A stretch of DNA of 64,000 bases from Euryodendron excelsum. Its lineage: Eukaryota; Streptophyta; Magnoliopsida; Ericales; Pentaphylacaceae. Location: positions 31,882,001 through 31,946,000 of the forward strand of contig CM065378.1 in NCBI GenBank assembly GCA_033060915.1, in the 5' to 3' direction. How positions within the stretch are numbered: the first letter of the stretch is position 1; each line of letters begins with the position of its first letter. The notes below the pieces were generated by a model. It saw only the letters and a program-made list of their open reading frames with translations, made no database searches and was not told the origin of the DNA. Made by a program: the position numbers and the translations under genes. Positions 10,156 to 22,275 of this stretch are shown piece by piece.

Positions 10156-12300
10156 TCATACAAAAGAGAGGTTCATGTGTGTGGGTGAAGAATTATGCTA
10201 AACAACACAAATGAAACTCACTTATGCAAATCCAAACCTTTAAAGCTTTGATTTAATCCTCACCGGACATACACTCTATATTAAAGACCCACATGATTCT
10301 CACAATGGTATGCTCAACAATGTAGTAAATGTAAAGAGATAAATCAAATAAATATACCGATTACAAAAACCGAAAAGATAGAAATGTATCGACTTTAGAA
10401 TAGTTTCATGAAAAAACGTTCATAGTTAAGCATTGATTCAAAAAAATTGACAAGGCATAGTTTTTACTCTATTGAAAACTTTAATTAAGTACAACTCGAA
10501 TCAACTAAGTCAAGTAGAGGTGAAGATAGCAATGTAGAAGATGTGAAAGGTAAAGGTAAAGAGAGGAATCAAATGGTGATATCGTGTGTGATCAAGGCAT
10601 GAAATGAGAAATGAAACACAACTACAACTCTCCCTTTTCAATATTTAATACACTCTTTTCCACTTCTTGCTTTTCTCTTAAAATTTTTTCAACTTTTTAA
10701 CTCCTCTTTCATTTTTTTTATTTTTTTATTCTTTTCTTGCTTCTTTTGTTTCTATCCTTTTATCATCCATTTTTTAGATTCAATGTCTACTTTTCATCTT
10801 TCAATATACTCTTTTGCATTGAATTCCCCTAATCAATCTCATTTTTTTTCATGCTTTAGCAATATAAAAACACTATTTTCTCACATAGGCGTCCCTTTAC
10901 AATACAAGAGAGGAAATCACTTTGCACTTTTCAAAAGGGTAAAAGTAAAAGATCAACAAGGGTTAAGAGAAATGCATGGTTTGGCAACAGAAAACTCATG
11001 GCTATCAAGAAGAATATGGCATAGGATCATATCCAAAGTTGTACAATCGAAGCATTTCATAGAGTATAAGTGTCAATATCAAGGTCAAAACTCAACTTAT
11101 GAACCAAATACAAGCATAATGAAGTTATTGAATTAAATGAGGGCGAAGAAACTATCATTGAGTAAATATAAACACTTCGAAAGGCGATAAATGCTTTAAA
11201 ACTCACAAGCTAATAATCTCCACTAATGTAAGGATGGAAATGCAAAAACTAGTAACAAATGATGTTGTAAAGCATGATTGTGCACAATAATGTAATCCCC
11301 TCTACAAATGCATGAATTAAATAATCCCTACAACATGTTGCGTATGAGGAGTGAATCAACATTATCTTGAGTAAAGATACATGCAAAAATACCTATCTTT
11401 TAATCTCAAAAAACACTTTCACAATTAAAGTTATGGTTCCTCGAAAATAAAGAGTCAACACATCCACCATAAATAACTAGGAATCACCATGAACAAAACA
11501 TGGATAAATGTGCCAAATCAATGAAAGAATCGATACCTAGACCATGAGATACTTCAACCTGTTACCAAAGATTCCAAGTAATTGGAAGATCATCATTCAA
11601 AATAATACCTGGGAAGAATCTGAAAATTCTAATTTCAATAGATTAAGACTTATAATCACTTATTTACCTAAGAAATCTTATCTAGTTTTTTTACCTAAGT
11701 GATCATTCACATGCATACTTCACACAATAATAATATCAAGCGATAAAGTAAAAGAGACACAAATTTTTCTTGTGAAAACCTAACTTGGAAAAAAATCACG
11801 TCCAACAGGTCAAGCACTATAATGAACAGGTTGCACAAGTACGACTTACAACCATAACAACTGAATCTCCACAATTGTCGTTCGAATCCCCACGGACTCC
11901 GGTTTAAGATTACTTACTCGACTCCTCAAATTTCTGTTCTCTCTAGCTTCGACCTCAACACCGAATCACCATGATATTCTTCCTCGTCCTTGGAATCCAT
12001 CAAGACGATCTCGCAACTGTGTTCTTCAGTTTAGTACACCGGTGAAGGAACTGTGTATGCTCAGCAACTCATCTATGATTACTTCACAAAGATCTGAATT
12101 GTATTCCCCACACTCTATTATTCTTTCTTGTTAATCTTTTCTAAATTTTAGAGATATGTGATACGTACAATTCTTTGAGCTCTTGTAGCAGCTCTAACAC
12201 TCCTTAAAAAAGTAGGCTGAAACTACCTTTTGATTGGTTGTGATAGCTTAACTTAAGAGTTCTCAATTCTGAACTGATCTAGATGTGATGAGAGTTTAAT
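10156..12300 (-). mobile_element. Non-coding interior of retrotransposon A, unresolved
   Basis: No domain could be recognised. The stretch 10,620-10,790 is pyrimidine-rich. At 11,750-11,960 a segment containing GTGAAAACCTAACTTGGAAA looks like part of an LTR or leader of another retrotransposon, but no ends or target duplication could be found. The open frame 10,783-11,136 (+) has no recognisable motif and unremarkable composition, and I do not consider it a gene. Assignment to the interior of A is by position between its LTRs. Confidence 0.4.
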
Positions 12301-12309
12301 TTGAACCTG

Positions 12310-12780
12310 CCTTCGGTGTATTGCTCAAGCGAACTTTGAGCGAACGTCGAACGATGCTTTCTGGATTTTTGCTTCTGCATAATTTTCACATATCGCTCGA
12401 GCGGACTTATTATTGCTCAAGCAAACTTCGCTGTAGTTATGTTTCTCTACATATTCAGATTGCTCTCGAAAAGTTACATGAAATACATATATTATGGAGC
12501 TTGAACAGACAGCTGAGCAAAGAGATATGACCTTTCAAAGTTTCAGCTCTGCGTGCTTTAAAGGCTTGTACTGAATCTTAGACAACTTGTACTCTGGCAG
12601 CTTGAACTTGAATCTTAGACTTTTTGACTCAAATGCAACTTGAAACAAAGTTACAAGCAAAGTGTCTTTGTCCATGAAATTAGCCAATACTAAAATCCTA
12701 ACAGAATTAATATACCACAGAGAGATCAAAGTGTAACAAGAGATATATAGCAATGAAGCTAACAAATGACATCAAAATGA
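12310..12780 (-). repeat. LTR fragment related to LTR-C
   Basis: It shares the block ACAACTTGTACTCTG(G/A)CAGC, and the general order of flanking motifs, with 49,800-49,900 in LTR-C. It also has Tat-like repeated GCTCGAGCGGAC/GCTCAAGC(A/G)AAC motifs at 12,325-12,430. Its ends are not defined. Probably a further old LTR piece nested in retrotransposon A. Confidence 0.4.
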
Positions 12781-13865
12781 CTTTCCAAATGAATAATAGA
12801 GTGTTAAATATATGCAATGAAATAGTACTAATATAAATGAAATCTAACTCTACCTCTAACTAGAGGAAGCCATAATTCTTTTTATTTATTTATTTTTTTA
12901 TAGGGTGAAAACAAAAAAATAAAAACAAAAAAACAATTTTTTTAATTTATTTTTTTATAGGGTACAAAACAAACGAACAAAAACAAAGAAACAAAATCGA
13001 AAGTGCAAACCAAAGAAACAAAAGCCAAAAATAGTGGCAAAGCCTTTACCTACCCCCAACTTAAAATGATGCATTATTCTTATTGCATGAAAACAAAGCA
13101 TGAAATGTAATTAAATGGTGGGAGAAGAGAAAATAGGGTGCCTAATGCACCCTCAACTTAGAATGTGAAAACAAACAAAGAAACAAAACAACTACTCTTA
13201 CATCTAGACAACTTGGAGAGAGAATCACCCAATGCTACAAAGTGAGAATTTACCATCATTTCACACATTGATTCTTGAAATTTTCAAAGAGTTCAAACAA
13301 GCATAAGAATAGACAATGACCACTTCTTTAATGAACTTAATGATATAACTTTGAAGCACATAAGGGTAAAAAGGGTAATGAAATGTAAAAAATGCAAAAT
13401 GATCATGCAAAAATGTGCCAATAATGCTCATGCCATAAAGTGATTGACCCTCCCCTTCTTTTAGTTGGTCGGTCATGAGAATGATGTTTGGTTCTAATAT
13501 TGGGATATAGAGCTCCAAAGGCTCCGGTTGGGTAGGACTAGGTGCTAGAGGCGCAAAAGTAAGGATCACATGATCCCTAAACATGGTAGGAATGACCTCT
13601 AAATCATTAACATGCTCTTTTACATGTACATACCTAACATTTGACAAATCAAAATTCTCACTAAAGGTAATTTCATCACTACCCTTTTCTCCACTCTTCT
13701 CTTCTTGCTCGAAGTCCTCAATCTTGGATTCCTTTCTCTCAAAATCTTTATCTCAAGGTTTATTTTCAATAATTTCATCATTTATGGTAGATTGATGGAG
13801 ATTCAATCTACCAATTGTTCTTTAACCCAAAGTTTGTTAGTGCTCGCCTTGTGCCTTTGGTTTCT
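12781..13865 (-). mobile_element. Leader/gag-side interior of retrotransposon A
   Basis: This stretch directly follows the primer-binding site on the minus strand, where a leader and gag would be expected. A 128-codon frame (13,261-13,647, minus) is open but has no zinc knuckle or other gag motif and overlaps an equally open + frame, so it is not called as a gene. Two purine-rich blocks, TTAAGTTGGGGGTAGG (about 13,050) and TAAGTTGAGGGTGCA (about 13,145), resemble the polypurine-side sequence of A at 1,222, suggesting the interior collapsed or was rebuilt from 3' sequence. Confidence 0.45.
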
Positions 13866-13878
13866 GGCAACGGCGCCA
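13866..13878 (-). other. Primer-binding site, tRNA-Asp type
   Basis: The minus strand reads TGGCGCCGTTGCC, which pairs with the 3' end of plant tRNA-Asp (...GGCAACGGCGCCA). It lies 6 bases inside the LTR end (ACA then AGTTTT). This is the priming site for minus-strand DNA synthesis. tRNA-Asp primers are usual in Athila/Tat-type gypsy elements. It fixes the orientation of retrotransposon A. Confidence 0.85.
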
Positions 13879-13884
13879 AAAACT

Positions 13885-15382
13885 TGTTTCGACTTCAAAG
13901 GTGCTCTATTATCCACAAGTGCATGGTTGACGATTGTAGTTTTTTCTAGGAAGTCTAAAATCGTATTTCGTCAAGGACCAAACCTAATATAGACTATTGA
14001 CACTAAACTCACCCTAAATTAACTTGTATTAAATAGAAATTACATGAATTAAATCTAAATAAAAGAGAAAATAAAAGAGACCGAAAATCTTTTAAGTTTT
14101 GATGAGAGTTTTGGATTACTAAACTATTGCAATGAAAATAAAAGAGATTAACAACTAGGCAATTAAATCAAAGCAAATTAAAACTAGATTTAAAATAATT
14201 AAAAGAAATTTGAGTGCAATTGATCCAACTCACCAAATCCTACACAAATTGCAATGGACGATTTTATATCTCAAATCGAGATTCTCATCGTGGATCCTTG
14301 ATTCGGGAGATTTCAATTATAAATCCTAGGATTCTCTTTCAATTAAAATTAGATTTGAAAACCTTTGTGAGATTCTTAGAAATAAACCACAAGTTCATAA
14401 AACCATGATTATAAATCTAAGTTTTCTAAAGCAATCAATTCCAAAAGAGTAGAGAAAAATAAATTAAAAGATAAAACTATGTAATTTTTATACCTCCATT
14501 GGAATTCATGTAGATTCTTGGCAAATCTTCACAAATGCACCCAAATTGAAAAGCTAGCTACATGAATCCATCATAAAAAACATGTAAAAGTAAAGAGAAA
14601 GCATGAAGAATTGTAGATCTAAGAATTACTTGGATAGTAAAAGTGTTTGCTTGCAATGAAAATAAAGGAAAGTGCAAGAAAATGAAGAAAAATACAAGAA
14701 AATGAATGAAAATTACAAAACCTAACTCTATACTACTCGTACAAAACTAAATCTAAGCAAAACATAAAGAAAAAAAAAAGGGAGAGAGCCCCCTTGAATG
14801 ACTTGCTGCCGCCTCCTACAAAAACTAACTCTAATTCCTCAAAAACTCGTCCAAAACTAGGTTTAAAACTCATTTCCTGTGAAATGCGTCTAAATGGCGT
14901 CTGAAGAGCGTTTGGACGCACGTTGGTCGCAAAAAATGCAATTTCAAAGTCAAAATACCATCTGAACGGACTTCGGACGCACCGTTTGAACGGGTACTGT
15001 TCATCATTTGGGCATGCACTGTTTACCGTTCGGACGGTACTATTCACCGTTCGGACGACTAGCAACCTTGAAGCTTGAATTTGACCACATTATATGTCGA
15101 TTTAGTTGATGCACAATAGAGGCAAAGTTGTAGATCTTAAAGTCTTCTTTCCAATAAGGCAAAAATCAGCTCAATAGAACATTGAATTAAATAGTTATGG
15201 TCATAATACTGAGACAATTTGGAATTTTCATCAACAATTTGTTCGTTTTGAACCCGCTTTGATCATTCTTACTTCTTTTTGCCTTTATTAGCTTCTATAA
15301 CGTACAAAACACACACAAAACATAATCAAACATATATCTAACTAAAATAAGGCAATTAAAGGCCTATGATTACACTTTTATG
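13885..15382 (-). mobile_element. 5' LTR of retrotransposon A
   Basis: It is bounded on the low side by the primer-binding site and ends near 15,382 in TGATTACACTTTTATG, the same end as the LTR at 560-1,221 but lacking the last ten or so bases (GGTGTAATCA), so the extreme 5' end is truncated or substituted. The 3' half also matches 1-559 in inverted orientation. Divergence between the copies is obvious by eye, so the element is old. Open frames inside, such as 14,733-15,065, are not supported as genes. Confidence 0.75.
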
Positions 15383-15848
15383 CTATATCCATATAAATAT
15401 GTTTATATGTATATATATGTGTGTGTTTCTCTTGGTTAAGTAGATTTTCTTTCCCTTTTTGGCTCTATGATTCGATTTTGCTATCTCATTGGAAAAAAAT
15501 GTGTGCTATTTTTTATGATGGTGGTGATATTAGTGGTGGTGGTTCTTGGCGGCCAGTGAGTGGTGGTAGTTAGTGGTAGTTAGCGGTGATGGTAGGTGGG
15601 TGATGGTGCTTGGTAGTCTTAGGGGTGGGTGGTGGTGCTTGGCAGTAGTTGGCGATGGTAGCAGTAGCGGTGATTGGTGTCGAAGGATGGAAGGTCTTGT
15701 TTTTATAAAAAAACAAAAAAACAAAAAAAAAAACAAATTTTTTTGTGTGCAACAATTTTTTTGTCCACTGGCGGTTGGCATCCGTTTAGTGTTGTATTAT
15801 GTAGCTCTTTTCGTCTACTGAGCTGCTTTTTTGTTTTTGTCTTATACT
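15383..15848. other. Intergenic, GGT-rich stretch
   Basis: After AT dinucleotide runs at 15,384-15,425, the + strand at 15,520-15,690 is dominated by GGT/GTGG repeats (low complexity), which makes open frames in several phases. No motif supports a gene. TTGGCATCCGTTTAGTGTTG near 15,775 recurs in diverged form near 16,195, on the other side of the MITE. Confidence 0.5.
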
Positions 15849-16125
15849 GTTATACACAGGGTTGGCTCAAATATTTAGGTTGCCTTAACCCGACCTCGAA
15901 TGTGGTTGTTCTCTTACTATTAATTTATTATAAAAAAAAAAGTCATGTAAGTTATAAATTTTTTTTTTCTTTACAAGAATAAAAAAAAAAATTTAATAGA
16001 GTCAAATAATTTTTGTCTTTACAAAAATAAAATGTTTTTTTTTAAAATTTAGGGGTTGTCCTGGCCCGGGGTTGCCCAAGCCCAGGGCTCACCGGGCTCA
16101 CCCCTAGGGCCGGCCTGGTTATACA
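15849..16125. mobile_element. hAT-like MITE with 8-bp target duplication
   Basis: The 261-bp element at 15,857-16,117 is flanked by perfect copies of GTTATACA (15,849-15,856 and 16,118-16,125). The termini CAGGGTTGGCTC and, on the other strand, CAGGCCGGCCC form diverged terminal inverted repeats. The 8-bp duplication and CAGGG... termini are those of the hAT superfamily. The right end is unusually GC-rich for the window, whereas the left end looks as if it had lost CpG/CpNpG sites by C-to-T change. It is non-coding. Confidence 0.85.
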
Positions 16126-16737
16126 CTTGGTTTTGGAAAGAACAATTCATTTTCATGCAAGTTTGAATGCTGGTTACTTTCAAGTACTGTTTGGTTCATC
16201 CGTTTCGTGTTGCATTAGTTTCTTGAGAGCCTCAGGAATTGCATAGACAAGCTATATCACGTGTATAATTTATATTAAGTAAAACAAAGACTTTTAATCT
16301 CTTTTGCATTTCAAAAAAAAAAAAATTATAAAAGAGTTACAGCCGCATTATAAATTCTATTCACAAGATAATTCATAACAAGTATTAAAAAATGTGTTTT
16401 GAATTCTCTCTCTCTCTCTCTCTCTCTATTTATTTTCTCTGCTCGCTATCTTCGAATTGTTGTCTTATCCTATTCAAAAAAGACTGGAAACTTCATCCGC
16501 GACAAAAGGGCCGATAATCTGTTAGAATTATCAATATAATAGCAATACTAACTACGCTACAAAAGAGCTTGATCTAAATTACTAGATCTTCAGCAGGTAA
16601 ACATCTGTCGATGCTGACCCTTTGATGGTTTACAATCCAAAACGAGTCTTCCAAAAAAGGACTGTAACGCCTAAGATATTCTGCTTCTGTTCAACCCATG
16701 CCATTCAAGACCAAGAACCAGCACATATATATATATA
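16126..16737. other. Intergenic sequence with a (CT)n microsatellite
   Basis: It holds a (TC)11-type microsatellite at 16,405-16,427 and an A-run at 16,313-16,325. No gene is seen. It ends in a short TA repeat (16,725-16,737) that forms the left flank of the Helitron. Confidence 0.5.
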
Positions 16738-16768
16738 CTAGCTGAAGGGGCCCATGCTACGCACGGGC
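16738..16768 (-). other. Helitron 3' terminus with hairpin
   Basis: On the minus strand GCCCGTGC-GTA-GCATGGGC (16,750-16,768) can fold with one mismatch and is followed 8 bases later by CTAG and an outside T. This matches the 3' signal recognised at the end of Helitron replication. It is the only such signal I found for this family between 16,738 and 45,571. Confidence 0.75.
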
Positions 16769-19700
16769 TAGCTGTCTAGAACGAAGATCATGTTTTTAAA
16801 ATATTTATTTTTTAAATTGTTGGATAAAAATGGTGTTTTCAACAGAATGAACAGACATATATTCATTGACATTGCCATACAATCTGTGGCCCTTTACAGC
16901 TGATTGGGTTCAAATATTGCAAATTTAAAAATAACAATAAGCGATCAAGTTGGCACAATAAGAAATACACATACTTTGTTGTGAAGACTCGAGAGAGTCG
17001 TCAATATTCAAATAAACAATTCCGAAAACAGAAGTTTTAAGTGGAAACAAATAGTTTTGTTACCCTCATTTCTAAGAAGGTTTTCTTTGGATGTGAATTT
17101 TGAGTAAGAAAGTTGTAGAACTAACACAGCAAGCATAGAGTGCAAGTTTTAATGTGTTCATGAAACAGGATATGAGCATGGACTTATATCTCATATTTCG
17201 AGGACACCATGGTACAAATTCTTTATTGCAGCAGTGCCAACATGTACACATAGAATCTAGCTGCTAAAAGTACTGTGATTCCTGCAGTGAGGTTTAACGT
17301 CCTGTAAAATTGTAACATAAAAAAGATTAAAATTAAAATCAGTCAGTTAACTTTACTAAGAGGGAAACCACTTCTAGATTGGTAAGCCAAATGATCAAAA
17401 GGCAGTTGAATTTATCTCCCGGATTGCCCAGCTTCCTCTATCTATGAGAAGGACGAAGCAACTACTTCTGATCTAAACCACATTAAAATCATTTGAAAAC
17501 TTTGCATCATCAGTCAATAACAAAAATAGTTTCCACAACAATTAACATCAAACACAAGTGAGAGCACCAACGCTTGGATCAACCAACACCAAATAAAAGA
17601 GTAGAGACAAAACAATAAAACAAAATAGAAAAAAGGAGAAGAAAAGAATAATAAAACACGTAGAGAATACCGAGAAACCAAAAATTCGATTAAAACAAAC
17701 CCCTACTTCAAGTACTCCTATTGCCACCAAACTGCTATTTGAAAACAAGATAACAGCCACTAAATTCAGGCCAAATCTAAATTTCTTGACCAAATCTAAG
17801 AGGAAATAGCAAAACACAATACTAATTGCACAAATAAACTATATAGATATTAGGCATGCAGTTAAGAAGAAAGATGGAATAAACTTAAAGATAAAAGAAA
17901 AGGAAAACAAAAAACCAATATTCTAGAACCCCAACACAATGCTCAACAAACTATTTGTTTTGAAAAAACAGCCAAAAAATGAAACTGGTTTTGAAGCACA
18001 ATTATGCAGAGTTCCACCAAGGCCACCAAAGATTTTCTCATACCAAAAAGATTTCTCAGTTTTGTAAGAACTTTCAACATCCTCCCACTCATTATAGTCC
18101 TTAAAACACAAATTTATGCATCCACACACACCAAATCCAACAATCAGTTTCATTGTTTCTCAGGTCTTCTTCCAACAAAGCTTTTCTCCAAGGTTTACAA
18201 CAAAGTGAAAACTCAATGCAGAAAAAATTAAGACGGACATGTAGTGCTGGAAAAGTATCAGAAATAACACAGTTATGAAAAGAATTATTTTTTTATGCCC
18301 CCTTCTTGTCAATGAACTTGTTGAATCGAATCGCCTAATGACTTGCTTCAGAAGTCCTCGCTTAGGTCCAATAGAAGTTTCCTTCTTACTGCTTATTGTG
18401 AGATATTTACAATCATAGAATCAACATGTTAAAAACAATTACCTGATGGATATGGAAATTGAAAGGAAAATATGTAAGGCCAACACCTCAACAGAAGAAA
18501 AACAAAATTCTCCCAGCAAAGATGGTTTAGAAATAGGAAATCTATGTCCTGGGTTTGTGTGTGATATGTGCATTAATTTCTTAATCGATCATTTTAAAAT
18601 CAGTATGGGATAAGTGACCTAGAACTTAACTAACTAACAATTGACCACCACCAAATAAGGGAAATTATACCAGGAAAAGGAACTGACATTGCAATGAAAC
18701 AAGCGTTACAGGCCTCTAACAACACAAAAATCAGGAAAATGAAATCGAGAAGAAAAGAAAATCAATTTGAGATGAGCGTTACAGTAATATTCCAATTACT
18801 CCTGCAGTATTTGATATCATCAAGATGGTTTTTCTTGTGCATCTCAGTTGCCAATATCAGGCTTTGTGCTTGCTATTGTTTCACTTTACACTCTCATCCA
18901 TTATTCCTTAAAAAACAAAAGAAGTACAATGTAATGAGAACACTATTAACTCGATAAAAAAATGTGAGACACAACTAATTAGAGGATGTGTAAAAAAGAA
19001 GAAATGGCATTCCCTGAAAAGTGAATACTCTGAAGGTAAAGATTTTCAAATATCACTAAATTTCAAAACCGCCCATTGAAGCATTTCACCAAACAAGAAG
19101 CATGCATGTTGATTACTGCACCCTCATATTCTTTTATGCTTCAAAACATAAGTAAACTGCTTGCACATTCACACAACCACAAAAAATTACCAGCAAAATA
19201 AAATAACAAGCAATCACAAACTTCAAAAAATCCAAAACACAATAACTCACGGACAACCAATCATGCTTTACAAATCGATCTCAAATATAAAACACCATTA
19301 ACTCAAACATTTTCAATAAAAATAAATAAATAAGCCAACACACCTTGCTTGCTATCGGTTCTTCTAATCTCTGCCATCCATCTACCTCTTTTCATGGCCC
19401 TAAACTTGCAATAACCAAAAAAAAATCAGCTAGAATCATTCGTAACCTCTGCTCTTTGGGCCCTCATAATAGGAAGAAAAAATGAAGAGAGGAGAGTGAG
19501 AACCAAGAGAGAAAAGAGAGATGAAGGTAAGAGAGAGGGGAAAAAAAAAAACTAAGCCAAAACAATTTACTTACTTTCAGTCCTCTAGTGGGGCCTTCGC
19601 TGCCTCTATTTATGTCGAGACTTGTGAGAAGAACAACAAAAATTAGTGAGAATAGTTCAGACTCAACGAAGCTAGAAGCAAAAAAATGTGAAAACCAAAG

Positions 19701-20212
19701 AGAAATAAAATTGGAGTGAGAGGGAGCTGAGGGGGGAAAGAGTAATGCAGAGGAAGAAATTACTACATATGGGGAAGAAATCACTACATATGGGGAAGAA
19801 ATCTTCCCAAAATACGATGGTGTACACATCAAGAAGTGAAAGTGTGTTTTTTTTTTTTTTTTTTTTTCTCTTCACACTCATTACTCTGCAAATAATAAAA
19901 AAAAGGCAACGTGGAAGAATACGAACCACACGCGCAAACCTAAGCAAAACGCATTCATCCATTCTGGATGAAACCTAGGTACGAAGGTCAGGTCAGAAGT
20001 CCTTCAGCATCAATAATCAAATAAGGTGGTGCCAAATGGCTGGATTACACAAGAATCAATGCAAAAAGATGAACTAAGCAAAGAGTTCACATCTATCTAC
20101 CACCAACAAAAAAACTAATAATAAACATAAAGTTAAAAGAGAATGATTTAAAAGAGGGGCAAAATGTCAAAGAGAAAAACAAGGAGAACAAAGAGATGGT
20201 TCGAAAGTTAAA
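16769..20212 (-). mobile_element. Helitron 3' portion, non-coding with possible captured exons
   Basis: No complete gene. On the minus strand 18,285-18,425 is open with a protein-like stretch (it includes KETSIGPKRGLL and a basic, Ser-rich tail) that I do not recognise. At 19,344-19,395 an ATG-initiated 17-codon piece (MKRGRWMAEIRR...) ends at a GTGTGT donor. Plant Helitrons often carry exon pieces of host genes, so these are candidate captured fragments. Other frames (e.g. 17,548-17,817, 19,464-19,832) are low-complexity. A T-run sits at 19,848-19,867. Confidence 0.4.
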
Positions 20213-20242
20213 GGCGCTCATCATACTTATTAGATAGGTAGA
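20213..20242 (-). other. Helitron 5'-end copy 1
   Basis: The minus strand reads A, then TCTACCTATCTAATAAGTAT starting at 20,242, matching the family 5' terminus at 45,571 and 31,379 with two changes. The adjacent 19,960-20,240 shows diverged similarity to the subterminal sequence at 45,330-45,540. The outside flank is not a TA repeat, unlike that at 45,571, so this end does not fit the 16,738 end as well. Confidence 0.6.
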
Positions 20243-22221
20243 TATCCTATGTCAGAACTGTAGAGAATCAGAGAAGAAACCTAACAAAAGTCAAGATATT
20301 TATACAATTATATGTATTTCATAGTTGGGCATTGGCAAAACTACTAAACGGGATAGGACTTCCTTGAGCTCATCTTGAGTACAGTACAGATGTAGATTTG
20401 CAATGATATTGCGAGCACTGAAGTCTTTTAGGTCTGCTCTTGGAATATGCAATAAAAAGAGGCATCTCAGTGTCACAAGTTCAGAAAAAAAATCTTTAAA
20501 ATTGAGACGATCCTGTTACTCAAACATGCTGTAATTATTTGGCTTCACATGAAAGTTGCTAGTTGAGGAATTAAGAAAAAAGGCTGTCATGAATACATAT
20601 ACAATAACATCACATTTATACAGTTAAAATAATACAGAAACCAACCTGGAAATCTGGCACCAAAGGGCAACATGTAATTTTTTCTCCTTTCACCAAGGAA
20701 ATATCTATTTAACATGTTCGAGTGTATTAATCAATTTCAGGTTATCAATTTTTGCAAGTTATCTACAATATGTTTTGGGAGTTCTTGTACTAATTAGTAG
20801 TAGAGATTCTGCATTTCATTTTGTAGTATCCAAGTACTTATCATGATGTAACAAAATTGATTTGAAAATGAACTTACTATTAGTGTAAAAAAAAATCCTT
20901 TGCCATGCAACAAAAAGGTACTAATTTTCAGTCAATATATTGATCCAGTGAGCTAGCAAAAGCCAATGAATCAACACAATGGCTGAGAATGAACCGCTTT
21001 CATTAAGTCTAAAAAATAGTATATTGACTGAGAACTTAACTTTTTTCTTGTAACATTCACATGAAATTTTGTTTCAGCTTTCCCTATTAAGATCCTTTTA
21101 ATGTTAAATTCAAGAGTTAGGGATAGGAGGTAAAAGTTATTGCATTATGAATACTTGTACATTGAAATGTAGAATAAAGCAATTGAGTAGTATGTGAAAC
21201 ATGGCATAAAAATGATACGATTAAGCATATGCATGTATGATAGATTTCTTGCTTACACTCATTTGAAGAGACATTATCACTTGCGGCCTATGCATGACAA
21301 TCTCGATATGGACGAAACTCACTGCATCTTTAACATTCATCCCAATATTTCAGCTAATTCAGTTGTAGTAGGTCAACCAAAAAGCTGAATGTAGTGTTAA
21401 TAACGTGTGAATAACAAATGTGCTAAAGAGTTACAGGAGGTCAATATATAGTGAAAGTTTACCTTGTTTCCAGCAACTTGCAGAAGTGGAGCTGGCCAAA
21501 GAAACTCTGATATACATGGCACCCAAATGAGGACGACTTAAATAAAATCAATGGATACATAATGCAATCTTTTCCATATTCTTGGGTAAATATTGAATTC
21601 ATGCCAAAATTATTACTCAAAATTCAGTGTTTGGATTCCCAAAATTTCTAAATATTTTAATGTACTTGACATGCAGGCACTAATGACTATTACCAAGAGT
21701 TGCCCCCATCAACAAAGTGACACTACATAAATCAACACTTTAGCATTGGATCGGAACAAGGGAATGACATAATTAAACATGTGCAAGAGTGAGCTAAATA
21801 ACTCTCGTCCCCCTAACAACAATAAGTCTACATAAAGAATTTTTATACAAAAAACAGGTTGTTTCAAACAATGACTCCTTTTTATCTCCAAGGAGTTATA
21901 GCACAAGCAAGAAGGAATCTTACCCTCATGTTGTGCTGGACATCAAAAGTAACTGTAGTTCAGACCCTTCTGCATAAGCCATAGATATAATAAATAATAC
22001 CTACAGATATAACTTCTGGAATTAAATAGTATGTACAAGCTTTGCATCATATGACTCAAGAAAAATACCTAATCCCAAATGTGGGATCACAAATACAATA
22101 TCGCATTAAGAAGAAATGTAACTTTATAAGGCACTACTGTTTATCCTGACTATTTTTTGTAATGAACAGACACGACATATAAATACACACAAAGCAAACA
22201 TGAAAAACATTCGATGATGTT

Positions 22222-22275
<54 letters not shown>

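Noticed and set aside
10783..11136. 117-codon open frame on the + strand
   Set aside because: It lies in anonymous retrotransposon interior, has no motif or signal and no conserved neighbours; AT-rich DNA of this size gives such frames by chance.
13261..13647. 128-codon minus-strand frame as gag
   Set aside because: Position after the primer site is right, but there is no capsid or zinc-knuckle motif and an opposite-strand frame is equally open.
13866..13878. A tRNA-Asp gene
   Set aside because: Only the bases complementary to the tRNA 3' end are present, directly inside an LTR; no cloverleaf sequence surrounds it, so it is a primer-binding site.
15530..15982. Overlapping open frames on both strands at the GGT-rich stretch
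   Set aside because: They result from the GGT/CCA triplet bias of low-complexity DNA and the A-rich run that follows.
16738..20242. A separate 3.5-kb Helitron using the 20,242 5' end
   Set aside because: Not excluded, but the outer flank at 20,243 is not TA-repeat like the flank at 16,737, whereas the flank at 45,572 is; kept as the alternative reading.
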